Below are positions 25,472 to 34,269 of a DNA stretch of 40,289 bases, piece after piece (the stretch's first letter is position 1; every line of letters starts with the position of its first letter). Below the pieces are notes generated by a model. That model was not told where the DNA came from and did no database searches. It saw only the letters and a list, made by a program, of their open reading frames with translations. The DNA comes from Gammaproteobacteria bacterium MedPE (GTDB lineage: Bacteria > Pseudomonadota > Gammaproteobacteria > Enterobacterales > Psychrobiaceae): assembly GCA_001874365.1 (NCBI GenBank), contig MPDF01000016.1:1-40289 (forward strand), written 5' to 3'. Both the position numbers and the translations under genes were made by a program.

Positions 25472-27406
25472 TTAATTTTCGTGTGGATCAATTTCAACTG
25501 GTGGGTAGATGAAGCCTTGATAACCGTTTGGATGCAATGATGTGAAGTTTGATAATTGTTTCTCATCTTCAATCGCAGTGACGATAACTTCAATGCCAAT
25601 TCCTTTAGCAACATTAACTAATGCACGACATAATTCACTGTTTTGCTCGGTCTTGCTGTAAAACGAGAATGATTGGTCAAGTTTAACGTAGGTCGGCTTC
25701 ACTTGTTGTAAGTAGTTAAGAGAGCCGATACGACGTCCGCACTGATCGATACCAAAATTAGAACCATATTCTTTGACCGTTTCACACAGCGCTATACACT
25801 CATCTAGATGGCTACTGACAACAGATTCAGGGATCTCAAATTGAATCTTATGGGAGTTAGTAGAGCTCTGTAAAAATAGTGCGAGCCATTGATGAAATTT
25901 AGTATCTTTAACACTATCACTGGTTAAGTTAACGGCTATAGGCTCATGGGTTTTAGCTAAAATGTTATTATTAATAATAGATTTTAGAATACATTTGTCT
26001 AACTCGCTGCCTAAGGATAAAAGCTCAACGTATGGCATGAAGATACCGGCATTTAAAACTTGTCCATCAACATTTAAGCGGCAATACACTTCACGTTGTA
26101 AGACATCATTACTATTCATTTTATGCACTGGCTGCCATTGGAATACGAAACGATTGCTGTTGATGGCATGGGTAAGCTTTTTACGCCATTCTTCACGGGA
26201 TAGTTTATGTTTTTGTTGCTTGCTATCAAACCACTGAATAGTCTTTTGCTCTTTAGCGGCTTGCTGTAGTGCGTTGTCTGATTGTGATAATAACTCCGAT
26301 GGCTTCATATCGTTTTCACGTGTACTGACACCTAAATAGAAATTACTGTTCGGTTCACAACCTGCTTTAGACATCTCTTGGTTAATTAAACGGACTAAAG
26401 TTTGTACATAGCTTTTCATATGCTCTTCTTCACCCTTGGTGATTAAGAAGGCAAATTCACCGTTTGCAATACGCGCAATGACAGATTCAGCAACTTTTGG
26501 TAGTTGCTGCTGCATGGCCTCTGCCAATACTTTGATGGTCTCATCTCGTACTTGATAACCGTATTTGCTGTGTATTTCTTCTAGCCAATCAAATTTCGCC
26601 AAAATTAAACCACCGTATCCTGGTTCGGCGAGCCAGCTATTAAGCTGCCCTGTTAAGTACTGGCGGTTAGGAAGGTTTGATACACGATCAACAAGGCTAT
26701 CTTTACGTAAAGTATCAACTTCATTATCTAAGGTATTAAAAACTTTTTTGAGTTGATTTGACATTGAGTTAATTGAAATAACCACATCTTTTAATTCAGA
26801 CGTTGATGGTAGTGCCATATCTTTATGAAATTTGCGTTGAGCGATACCTTTTGCATGATTCGCAATTTCGTTCAATGGTTTAAGAATCGCTTTCAAACGT
26901 AATCGCAGAATAATTAATGAAGCGATAAATAATACCGATAGTACTAATAACGTATCATTCATAATGCGCCATAATTCTCGGTAACCTATTCCTGGATGAG
27001 CTTCAATCTCTAATTTGGCAAGCTGCATCCAGCCAGAGGTGATCAAGCTCTCTTTAGTCTGAGACTCGAATAAACCTAAATCTGAAAACCAGCTAGGCAC
27101 ACCATCAATAACTATTGGGTTTTCCCAAGTTTGCTTTCTATCGTCGACAAGCCAAGTTAATGTAACTCGTCGATAAAAGCCGCCTTCAAATACAACGTTT
27201 ATCAAGGTCTCTGCGCCAACTAAATCACCAGTTTCAAGGTGAGGCTTTAGCATTAGGCTAAGCGATGTACTCGTGTTATTTAAATCGGATTCCATCTGCT
27301 GTGTCATAAAGTCTTTTGTTTCAGTAAACTGAAAGTAGACGATGCATGACATAACAAGCAAAAAAAGTCCAAATAACAAAGAGTTGATCTGTTGAAACAG
27401 TGTCAT
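25472..27406 (-). CDS. lapD: LapD-type c-di-GMP receptor
   Basis: A 644-residue inner-membrane receptor of the LapD/BpfD type. Order of parts: membrane helix (about 8-25), periplasmic LapD/MoxY N domain (about 26-150), second helix (about 152-169), HAMP (about 170-222), GGDEF-like and EAL-like domains. The GGDEF site reads NGEF (residues 315-318), EAL reads EVY (439-441), and the DDFGTGYSSL loop is replaced by DQCGRRIGSL, so neither synthesis nor hydrolysis of c-di-GMP is expected. In characterised systems c-di-GMP binding makes the periplasmic domain hold LapG, keeping the adhesin on the surface. It is the last gene of the operon, 7 bp after lapG. Confidence 0.93.
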   Translation of the reverse strand: MTLFQQINSLLFGLFLLVMSCIVYFQFTETKDFMTQQMESDLNNTSTSLSLMLKPHLETGDLVGAETLINVVFEGGFYRRVTLTWLVDDRKQTWENPIVIDGVPSWFSDLGLFESQTKESLITSGWMQLAKLEIEAHPGIGYRELWRIMNDTLLVLSVLFIASLIILRLRLKAILKPLNEIANHAKGIAQRKFHKDMALPSTSELKDVVISINSMSNQLKKVFNTLDNEVDTLRKDSLVDRVSNLPNRQYLTGQLNSWLAEPGYGGLILAKFDWLEEIHSKYGYQVRDETIKVLAEAMQQQLPKVAESVIARIANGEFAFLITKGEEEHMKSYVQTLVRLINQEMSKAGCEPNSNFYLGVSTRENDMKPSELLSQSDNALQQAAKEQKTIQWFDSKQQKHKLSREEWRKKLTHAINSNRFVFQWQPVHKMNSNDVLQREVYCRLNVDGQVLNAGIFMPYVELLSLGSELDKCILKSIINNNILAKTHEPIAVNLTSDSVKDTKFHQWLALFLQSSTNSHKIQFEIPESVVSSHLDECIALCETVKEYGSNFGIDQCGRRIGSLNYLQQVKPTYVKLDQSFSFYSKTEQNSELCRALVNVAKGIGIEVIVTAIEDEKQLSNFTSLHPNGYQGFIYPPVEIDPHEN

Positions 27407-27413
27407 TGCTGTG

Positions 27414-28115
27414 TTACTCCAATTTTAACTTAGGCTGTTTTAGGTTGTTTACGCCAAGGCGTTGTTTAAGGCTTGTCCAACGTTTTAAGCGTTTAGAGTC
27501 ACCAGCAAGAACACCACGTCCTTTTTCTTTATTTAACCATAACTGTGTACCGTTAAAGCTATATACCGGTAATAAATCGTTTCGTTTAGTTGCTGGTTTA
27601 ATTTCACCATCTATATTATCTAAGATGAGTGGTACTGAGCCAGGCGTCTCGTAATACGCCAAAACCATGTGATACTGATTGAGACGTAGTGCCTTAACCA
27701 TGGTTATTCTCATCTTTTCATCCGGTACTCCAAGTTCTAATAATGTATAGTATTTTGCAATTGAGTAGTCTTCACAATCGCCACCATTTACACCGATAAA
27801 CTCAATTGGAGTTGCCCAATAATTTTTTACGCCCCACAATTTAATGTCATCTACAAATCGAAAATAGTTAAAGAATCTATTCACTTTCTCTAGCTTTTCA
27901 CGATTAGAAAGCGCCTTATCCTGAGTCAGAATTTTTACCCACGCGTTACCACGTTTTCCGGCTCGTTCACCGTAGTTTTTTCTCAGTGCATCGATAACTT
28001 TTTGATTATCTATACTACTGTCAGATTTTGCGTAGAGACCAAATGAAATCAACATGGGCACTAGCAAGAGCTTGAATGGCCAAGTAGTCCTTTGATTGCG
28101 CTGCACAAGCTCCAT
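27414..28115 (-). CDS. lapG: LapG-type periplasmic cysteine protease
   Basis: A 233-residue transglutaminase-like cysteine peptidase (BTLCP family). An N-terminal hydrophobic stretch (about residues 14-29) serves as signal peptide. The catalytic triad is Cys114 in GVNGGDCEDYS, His149 in NQYHMVLAYY and Asp166 in LILDNIDG; the spacing is close to that of Pseudomonas LapG. Known members cut the N-terminal retention module of LapA/BpfA adhesins after a double alanine and release biofilm cells, and are inhibited by LapD binding. Placed between the OmpA-like lipoprotein gene (8 bp) and lapD (7 bp). No adhesin gene is adjacent, so its substrate should be encoded elsewhere. Confidence 0.93.
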   Translation of the reverse strand: MELVQRNQRTTWPFKLLLVPMLISFGLYAKSDSSIDNQKVIDALRKNYGERAGKRGNAWVKILTQDKALSNREKLEKVNRFFNYFRFVDDIKLWGVKNYWATPIEFIGVNGGDCEDYSIAKYYTLLELGVPDEKMRITMVKALRLNQYHMVLAYYETPGSVPLILDNIDGEIKPATKRNDLLPVYSFNGTQLWLNKEKGRGVLAGDSKRLKRWTSLKQRLGVNNLKQPKLKLE

Positions 28116-28123
28116 TGATTACT

Positions 28124-28720
28124 CTATAAACCGTCGGCCGTGTAAATGGTCCATTTCATGGCTGTTGATTGTTCCGTACCTGACAGTGATGCAACAATAC
28201 GTCTGTTTTTTGAATGTGCTTCAGGAGAATCATTCTCATCGAGTAATTTGTCGAAACCATGTCCAACCGCTGCGACCCTAAATGCTGCAATTCCATATTG
28301 ATTTTTTAACACATTAGCAACGGCATTGGCGCGGCTTTCAGAGAGCTTTTGATTGAGCTCTGCTGAACCTTGACGACTACAATGCCCTTCAATAGTTACA
28401 TGACTGCCTGGAAACTTGTTCATAAAGTCACTAACTTCTTTAATTTTTTCATAATCAGTTTGGTTAATTGCCGCTGAATTATTTGCGAAGTTAATTTTCA
28501 AGGTAATGCTGTCATCGATTCGCTTAACGCTGCTACAGCCATTATTGTCAATATTAGCGCCTAAGAATGTATCAGCGCATTTTTCACGGGCCTCAATAAC
28601 ACCATCAGCATCTAAATCTTCTAGATTGTGTTGTTGGATCACCGCTTGTTCAATATCTATAATATCATTTGAACAACCAGCTAAAGTTAAAAAACTAATT
28701 GCTAACACTAAATATTTCAT
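28124..28720 (-). CDS. OmpA-family lipoprotein of the lap/bpf operon
   Basis: A 198-residue outer-membrane lipoprotein. The signal peptide ends in a lipobox, LTLAGC (Cys16). A short segment, LDADGVIEAREKCADTFLGA then DNNGC, resembles a thrombospondin type 3 calcium-binding repeat (about 37-63). An OmpA-like peptidoglycan-binding domain follows (about 75-185) with VTIEGHCSRQGSAELNQKLS and SRANAVANVL and the final SKNRRIVA. It should tie the envelope to the cell wall near the secretion channel. Such a gene lies at the same place in the Shewanella bpf operon as I recall it. Its ATG overlaps the TolC-type gene stop by one base, with GGAGG in the end of that gene. Confidence 0.9.
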   Translation of the reverse strand: MKYLVLAISFLTLAGCSNDIIDIEQAVIQQHNLEDLDADGVIEAREKCADTFLGANIDNNGCSSVKRIDDSITLKINFANNSAAINQTDYEKIKEVSDFMNKFPGSHVTIEGHCSRQGSAELNQKLSESRANAVANVLKNQYGIAAFRVAAVGHGFDKLLDENDSPEAHSKNRRIVASLSGTEQSTAMKWTIYTADGL

Positions 28721-30141
28721 TATTTAACGCCTCCTTCGTAGCTATCTTCGCCAGCCCATAAATTTGAACGCGTCACGCGAAGTGAATCTAACAATTGTCC
28801 TGTTGCATTTAAGAGTCTATAGCGAGCGTCAATATTTTGATAATTAGCGTCTAAGAAATCCTTTCTCGCTTCAAAAAGCTCATTCTCAGTATCCAATAAA
28901 TCCAATAGACTACGTTGGCCTAAACGAAATTGTTGTTCGTAAGCTGCTTGAGTTTGCTTGGATGAATCAACATGCTGCTGAATAAACTGTAGTTGCATTG
29001 TTAACAGCTCATAAGCATTCCAAGCGAGAGTATATCCCTCGGTAACGTCTCGGTGTGCTTTACGATTAAGCTCTACTGCTTCAGCAATCTGATATGCTGC
29101 TGCTCTTGATTGAGAGGCATTACGTCCACCTGCGTATAGGTTATATCTCATTCGTAGCATCGCAGATGCGCTATTATTGTGGCCACCAACATCGTCATTT
29201 AAGCGGTTAATACCTTCATCGCCAGAAAGGTTGTTGTTGGCATTGGCATCTATCTCAATTGTGAATGTCGGGTAAAAACTTGACGTAAAAGTTTCGCGAG
29301 CATAACGTGCCGCTTCGATATCATTCAGAGATGATTGGATCACAGGGTGATTTTTAAGTGCATCACTTAGACCCAGCCCTTCCGTTGTAGGTACCATATC
29401 TGCGTCAGGAACTGGGACAATCAAATCTTTTGGTTCATGATTAACTAATTTGCGAAACTTAGACACACTATCGCGGTAATTATTAGTAGCAGAAATCAAA
29501 TTAACGTTTGCTCTTGCAAGTCGACCGGTAACTTGTGACAAGTCAGCAATACTGCCAAGCCCTGATTCAGTGCGCTCTTTAATTTGTTCGTAAATGTCTT
29601 GATGTGATTGTAGATTCTTTTCTGATAGTGATAAAACTTCTTGATGTTTTAAAACTTCGTTGTATATTTTTGCAACATCAAGTGCTAAATCTTCAGCAGT
29701 AGCATACAATGCCCACTGCTCAGAGCTTGCTTCTCTCTCTGTTCTTGATGTATCGCTTCCTGTGTAAAAACCATCAAACAGCATCTGCTTAATGCTTAAT
29801 GTCAGCTCACCACGTTTCAGCCCTGCTTGGCCATCGTCGCCGTTGTCAGCGTAAATTCCTCGACGGGTTCCTGGACTATTGGTTTCTTCGTGACCGTAGC
29901 CAGCCGTTAAATCGACAGTTGGAAAATATCCAGCTTTTGCCTGCTTGACGCGCTCTTCTGCTACTTTAAAACGGGTCAACGCGATTCTAAGATCTGGGTT
30001 GTTATCCAGCGCCTGAGCTACGGCTTGTTCAAGTGTTTGCGCTTGTGCAATTGGCGAGGTAATTATTACTCCGAAGAGGGCACAAGCAATCATTGAATAA
30101 CGCTTTATCGCGCCTTTCGATGACGTTCTATCAAATTGCAT
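28720..30141 (-). CDS. TolC-family outer membrane channel (LapE/AggA type)
   Basis: A 473-residue outer-membrane efflux protein with a signal peptide ending at SPIAQA-Q (about residue 34). The mature chain starts TLEQAVAQALDNNPDLRIA, a classic TolC repeat start, and has two matching helical repeats (about 40-230 and 250-450), with long helices rich in Ala, Gln and Glu and beta segments such as VDLTAGYGHEET and ASAMLRMRYNLYAGG. It should form the exit duct of the type I secretion system with the HlyD-like adaptor and ABC transporter encoded just upstream. AAAGGA precedes the ATG; the gene is 15 bp past the adaptor. Confidence 0.93.
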   Translation of the reverse strand: MQFDRTSSKGAIKRYSMIACALFGVIITSPIAQAQTLEQAVAQALDNNPDLRIALTRFKVAEERVKQAKAGYFPTVDLTAGYGHEETNSPGTRRGIYADNGDDGQAGLKRGELTLSIKQMLFDGFYTGSDTSRTEREASSEQWALYATAEDLALDVAKIYNEVLKHQEVLSLSEKNLQSHQDIYEQIKERTESGLGSIADLSQVTGRLARANVNLISATNNYRDSVSKFRKLVNHEPKDLIVPVPDADMVPTTEGLGLSDALKNHPVIQSSLNDIEAARYARETFTSSFYPTFTIEIDANANNNLSGDEGINRLNDDVGGHNNSASAMLRMRYNLYAGGRNASQSRAAAYQIAEAVELNRKAHRDVTEGYTLAWNAYELLTMQLQFIQQHVDSSKQTQAAYEQQFRLGQRSLLDLLDTENELFEARKDFLDANYQNIDARYRLLNATGQLLDSLRVTRSNLWAGEDSYEGGVK

Positions 30142-30156
30142 ATAAAGTCCTTTAAT

Positions 30157-31530
30157 TTACTGTTCTCTTAACGCAGATTGTTTAGCTCTCAATACCGGAT
30201 TGAGAATATATTCCAACACCGTGCGTTTTCCCGTAATGACATCTACGGTCGTCATCATCCCTGGAATAATAGGAAGTTCCGTTTTATCTTTCTTAATTAT
30301 GCTAGACGAATCTGTTCGAACTCGTATGACATAAAAGCTATTACCTTTATCATCCTGAGTGGTATCTGCACTTATATGTTCAACTTTTCCGTGCAATCCA
30401 CCATATTTGGCAAAATCATATGCAGTAACCTTTACAATAGCTGGTAGCCCCGGGTGTAAAAATGCAATGTCTTGCGGTTTGATTTTTGCCTCAATCAACA
30501 GCTTATCTTGGGTAGGAACAATTTCCATTAAAGGCTGCCCCGGTGTGATTACGCCACCAAGTGTATTGATATGTATAGTTTTAATTGTACCAACAACAGG
30601 AGAGGTCATTAAAGCTTTTTCTACTTTATCTTGTACACCAACTTGCGCTTCATTCATCCGTGATAGCTCAGCTTGCATTTTGTTGAGTTCAGCGCGGGTA
30701 TCAGTGCGGTATTTTAATGCTGTTTCACGCCGTTGTAATACTGTTTCGCTAAGAGATGATTCTGATTTTGGACGTAGTAATTGCACGCCTTCTAGCTCAC
30801 CTAAAATATCATTGACGTTTCTTTCTAGTTTCAATAGTTCGACTTCAGGAATAATGTTCTTCTCGGCAAGGGGTCTTGTTAAACTGAGCTCTTTATTTGC
30901 AAAGTCATAACTTCTTTGTAGGGTTGCAACTTTAGAATCAAGCTCTTGAATTTCTTGTTTTTTTTGCTCTATTTTTCGTCCCTGGATTGCTAGTTGATTA
31001 ATCAAGCTATCAAGTCGACCATTATATTCTTGCTGTTGTCTTGCCACTAACTCTGGCATTTTTTCCGTGAATTCATTGGTAAAGATAACTTCTTTTTTAG
31101 CGATTTTTATTTGTAATCGCCAGTTAGAATCATCACCTACTAAAATACTACTTAATTCTGCTCGAAGCCTGATGATGTTAGCTCTTAGGCTATCTACCTC
31201 TTGTTTTTGTTGGTTAACATCGGATTGAAACCGCGTGTCGTCTATACGAGCGATAGGCTGACCTTTTACAACTGACATACCTTCTCGAACATAGAGTTCT
31301 TCAAGAATACCACCGTCAAGACTTTGTACGATCTGAGTGTTTGATGAAGGGATAACTTTTCCTTCACCTGATGTTACTTGCTCTAATGCTGCAAAGTAAG
31401 CCCAAATAATAAATGTGAGAATAAGTGCGGCTAGAGCCCAAATTGTCAAACGGTGAATGCTAGGGGCTTCGGTTAACATTGCACCATAGACATCATCTGC
31501 CATTTCAATATCTTGTTGGGTTATTTTCAC
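30157..31530 (-). CDS. HlyD-family type I secretion adaptor (LapC type)
   Basis: A 457-residue membrane fusion protein. A short cytoplasmic tail is followed by one membrane helix (about residues 29-47), the lipoyl motif half VIPSSNTQIVQSLDGGILEE, a very long alpha-hairpin (about 95-310), and the second half with SPVVGTIKTIHINTLGGVITPGQPLMEIVP, then the C-terminal TVDVITGKRTVLEYILNPVLR typical of type I secretion HlyD proteins. The start is GTG, overlapping the ABC gene stop by 4 bp (GTGA), which implies coupling. It bridges the ABC transporter and the TolC-like duct. Confidence 0.93.
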   Translation of the reverse strand: MKITQQDIEMADDVYGAMLTEAPSIHRLTIWALAALILTFIIWAYFAALEQVTSGEGKVIPSSNTQIVQSLDGGILEELYVREGMSVVKGQPIARIDDTRFQSDVNQQKQEVDSLRANIIRLRAELSSILVGDDSNWRLQIKIAKKEVIFTNEFTEKMPELVARQQQEYNGRLDSLINQLAIQGRKIEQKKQEIQELDSKVATLQRSYDFANKELSLTRPLAEKNIIPEVELLKLERNVNDILGELEGVQLLRPKSESSLSETVLQRRETALKYRTDTRAELNKMQAELSRMNEAQVGVQDKVEKALMTSPVVGTIKTIHINTLGGVITPGQPLMEIVPTQDKLLIEAKIKPQDIAFLHPGLPAIVKVTAYDFAKYGGLHGKVEHISADTTQDDKGNSFYVIRVRTDSSSIIKKDKTELPIIPGMMTTVDVITGKRTVLEYILNPVLRAKQSALREQ

Positions 31531-33698
31531 TTCTTTTCACCCCCCAAACTACCCGCTTTAAGTTTTTCTAGAACCGCATCACGTGGCCCATCTGCAATCA
31601 ATCTATTCCTGTCTAAAACAATAATTCTGTCTACCAGATTAAGTAAATGCATTTTGTGGGTGATTAATAACATTGTTCGGTCTTTTCCGGTCAGTTTCAT
31701 AGAGCGAATAAACTGGTTTTCAGCTCGTGCATCTAAACTGGCCGTTGGCTCGTCAAGCAATAAGATCGGAGGGTCATTTAATATAGCCCGCGCTAATGAA
31801 ACACTTTGACGCTGGCCACGAGATAAAGCTTGGCCACCTTCGCCAACCTGCATATCTAAGCCTTCATTCTCAAGATCGGTGAATAGACTAACGCCAGATA
31901 ATTCAACGGCTCTAATTAATTGATACTCGGTGACCTGACGTGTTCCAAAGAGAATGTTATCGCGAATAGTGCCGTGAAATAACGTCACTTCTTGCGGTAA
32001 GTAACCAAAGTTGCGCCTTAAATCACTCGGATGGATCTGACCATGATTAACACCGTCAAATTGTAATGACCCCGTCGACGGTTGATAGAGTCCAAGTAAC
32101 ACTTTGGCTAATGTTGTTTTACCTGAACCATTTCGGCCAATGATCGCCACCTTTTCTCCGGGCTTAACTTTGATCGACATCGGATAAAGTGCTGGCTTTT
32201 CCATTTCAGGATAAGTAAAGCCGAACTGCTCTGCATTAATGTGGCCTTTAAGACGCGCAATACTAACGAGTTGCCCCTTATTCTCAAATTCTTCTTCTGT
32301 TTCCATTAGGGTATTTATTGCAGACATCGCGGTAAGAGTATGATTTGAGCGAGTAAGTAATCCTGCTATTTTTGCCATTGGGGAAATAGCGCGACTTGAT
32401 AGCATGACGGATGCGATAATAGCCCCCATAGAAATCATGTTTTCTGAAACTCGATAAACACCTAAAACAATAACACCGATGACGGCAGACTGAACAATAA
32501 AACTAGCGACATTGGACACTGAATTTGAAATGTTTTTAGACTTCATATTCCAGTTTGCAGTGTGGCCAAGCATCTGTTGCCAAGCCTTTTGTACAATGCC
32601 TTCAGCACCGTTTGCTTTAATCGATTCAATTGAGCTCAAGCTTTCAATTAAATGACCATGGCGTAAACTTGAAAATTTACTACTTTCTTCAATTGCATGA
32701 CGCAATTTTGGTTGAAGTAACAGTGTGTACCCGATGATGATAACCGTTGCAATAATCGGAAACATAACGAGATCACCAGCAACTAACCATATAATAAACA
32801 TAAAGAATAACGCGAAGGGAAGGTCGACCATTGCCGTAATTGTTGCCGAAGATAAGAAATCTCGAATGGTATCAAATTCACTGACTTGTTTTGCCGTTCC
32901 GCCAATGCTTGGACTGCGTTTTTCTAATGGAATACCAATAACTTTGGAAAATAGTTTCGACGACATTGTTATGTCAATTTTTTTACCTGCAACATCGATT
33001 AAGTACCCGCGCAGTTGCTTGAGCAGCAAATCGAAAATGTAGGCTAAACCAGCACCTAAAGCTAATACCCATAATGATTCAAATGCAAGATTGGGGACAA
33101 CTTTGTCATATACGTTCATAACAAATAAAGGGGATACGAGAGCAAATATATTAATTAAAATTGTTGCGATGATTACATCGCGATAAATGCTCGCTGCACT
33201 TTTTATAGAAGCCCATAACCAATGCTCCTTGTGTTGATAATGATGAACATCTTGAAGTTTATCACCTCGATACTGTTGCTTAATTAAAAATAAGTAACCA
33301 ACATATTGAGTTTCGAGCTCTGCGATTGTTAATTTATCTTGACCACCAGTTTCTGGTAATGAAATAATTGCATTATCATTATCAAAATTAAGCTCTTGAA
33401 GTACACAGGCTTTTTGATCTTTCAACATTAAAATACAGGGTAATAACATACCAGGTATTTCATCTAATCCTTTGCGATTAAGCTTGGCTGTTAATCCTGC
33501 ACGGGAAGCTGCTTGAGGTAGTAATTCTGGAGATAACACGGCTTCAGTTATTGGAAGACCAGCAGATAACGCTTCAGCAGAGCAGGGCGAACCAAAGTAC
33601 TCCGTTAAAATAACTAGACAATCCAATAAAGGATCGCTATTAACTCGTTGAGACGGTGAAATAGCCCATTGGGCTTGTGTCTTACCTTGAGACTGCAA
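31527..33698 (-). CDS. Type I secretion ABC permease/ATPase (LapB type)
   Basis: A 723-residue exporter. Residues about 20-150 form a C39-like domain; catalytic Cys and His of true C39 peptidases are not in place, so it is a binding domain, as in RTX and LapA exporters. Six membrane helices lie in about 160-440. The ATPase has Walker A GRNGSGKTT (about 515), signature LSRGQRQS and Walker B ILLLDEPTAS. The start is TTG: AAAGG sits eight bases upstream and no ATG in frame is near. It is the first gene of the lap operon. A leading terminator-like hairpin 30 bp upstream and the missing adhesin gene make the source of its transcription unclear. Confidence 0.93.
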   Translation of the reverse strand: MQSQGKTQAQWAISPSQRVNSDPLLDCLVILTEYFGSPCSAEALSAGLPITEAVLSPELLPQAASRAGLTAKLNRKGLDEIPGMLLPCILMLKDQKACVLQELNFDNDNAIISLPETGGQDKLTIAELETQYVGYLFLIKQQYRGDKLQDVHHYQHKEHWLWASIKSAASIYRDVIIATILINIFALVSPLFVMNVYDKVVPNLAFESLWVLALGAGLAYIFDLLLKQLRGYLIDVAGKKIDITMSSKLFSKVIGIPLEKRSPSIGGTAKQVSEFDTIRDFLSSATITAMVDLPFALFFMFIIWLVAGDLVMFPIIATVIIIGYTLLLQPKLRHAIEESSKFSSLRHGHLIESLSSIESIKANGAEGIVQKAWQQMLGHTANWNMKSKNISNSVSNVASFIVQSAVIGVIVLGVYRVSENMISMGAIIASVMLSSRAISPMAKIAGLLTRSNHTLTAMSAINTLMETEEEFENKGQLVSIARLKGHINAEQFGFTYPEMEKPALYPMSIKVKPGEKVAIIGRNGSGKTTLAKVLLGLYQPSTGSLQFDGVNHGQIHPSDLRRNFGYLPQEVTLFHGTIRDNILFGTRQVTEYQLIRAVELSGVSLFTDLENEGLDMQVGEGGQALSRGQRQSVSLARAILNDPPILLLDEPTASLDARAENQFIRSMKLTGKDRTMLLITHKMHLLNLVDRIIVLDRNRLIADGPRDAVLEKLKAGSLGGEKK

Positions 33699-33727
33699 TG
33701 TCGTTACCTTTATGCATCAATATCGAT

Positions 33728-33759
33728 AAAGTGCCAATGCAAAACTGCATTGGCACTTT
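33728..33759. terminator. 14-bp stem-loop between adhesin remnant and lap operon
   Basis: AAAGTGCCAATGCA (33728-33741) pairs perfectly with TGCATTGGCACTTT (33746-33759) around a 4-nt loop. It lies 15 bp after the remnant open frame and 30 bp before the lapB-type start. It may be the old adhesin gene's attenuating terminator that lets only part of transcription enter the secretion genes. Confidence 0.65.
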
Positions 33760-33773
33760 TCATTTTTACGCTA

Positions 33774-34019
33774 TTAATTAATAATATAGCACACTTTCCA
33801 TAAGTCGTTAATATCCTCATCAATCAATGTCGTATCATCATTTACTTTACCTAGGTCAAGAAGTGTTTGTTTCCCCAAACTAATAAATGATGTATTAATT
33901 ACAGGGGATTGCCCTTGTTGCAATTCGTTTGATAAATCTACACTTTCAAGTTTTATAGTCTGACTTGGTACGCCGTCTATATCTATTAAAATTGCGGTGA
34001 TATTTTCATCAGATGTAAC
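33774..34019 (-). pseudogene. Probable C-terminal remnant of a LapA/BpfA-like adhesin
   Basis: An open frame of 81 codons bounded upstream by a stop (34020-34022) and without a usable start codon. The translated piece ENITAILIDIDGVPSQTIK followed by LESVDLSN resembles the ...DGDGxxDQTIxLExVDL... stretch found near the secretion-signal end of RTX-type type I secretion substrates (VC_A0849-like C-terminal domain, from memory). The rest (LLDLGKVNDDTTLIDEDIND) is acidic and hydrophobic in alternation, in keeping with such a signal, but ends in an unfamiliar LWKVCYIIN. Position, strand and following hairpin match where the adhesin gene's end is expected. This could also be a chance open frame. Confidence 0.4.
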
Positions 34020-34212
34020 TCAAGGATACTTCTCCAAATCAGAAGTATTGTCAAGTGTTAATAAGCTTTAATGCTCGATATTGTTTTAATTTAATACAAA
34101 GCTTTCATGCCTTGTTGTTAGCTCGGATTGAGCATTATTTCATTGCCGATTTTTCGATGAGGAAGTCGTTGTTCGTCGGGGCATTTAAAGGTAGTTATCA
34201 TATGTACTTTCG
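34020..34212. other. Non-coding stretch upstream of the adhesin remnant
   Basis: No gene is supportable here. An 8-bp hairpin (ATACTTCT at 34026-34033 with AGAAGTAT at 34041-34048) lies just upstream of the remnant frame. Short open frames on both strands look random. Confidence 0.45.
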
Positions 34213-34218
34213 GGGTAT

Positions 34219-34246
34219 AAAAACCACCCTCTTAAAGGTGGTTTTT
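34219..34246 (-). terminator. Rho-independent terminator after the M16 peptidase gene
   Basis: AAAAACCACC (34219-34228) and GGTGGTTTTT (34237-34246) form a 10-bp stem with an 8-nt loop; the minus strand continues TTTTTATA. It lies 24 bp past the peptidase stop codon, and T-runs on both strands would allow bidirectional use. Confidence 0.85.
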
Positions 34247-34269
34247 ATAATTTAGTGGTCCTTTAGTCT

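Noticed and set aside
25472-27406. Active diguanylate cyclase or phosphodiesterase
   Set aside because: GGDEF, EAL and DDFGTGYSSL equivalents are all changed (NGEF, EVY, DQCGRRIGSL); with the periplasmic LapD domain and adjacent lapG, a receptor role fits better.
31527-33698. Peptidase-containing (bacteriocin-type) ABC exporter
   Set aside because: The C39-like region lacks the catalytic Cys/His arrangement and the neighbours are lap/bpf genes.
34128-34211. 27-codon minus-strand frame (MITTFKCPDEQRLPHRKIGN...) near the adhesin remnant
   Set aside because: Too short and without a ribosome binding site; no family resemblance that I could defend.
34055-34255. 66-codon plus-strand frame
   Set aside because: It has no ribosome binding site, no recognisable motif and runs through the M16 terminator.
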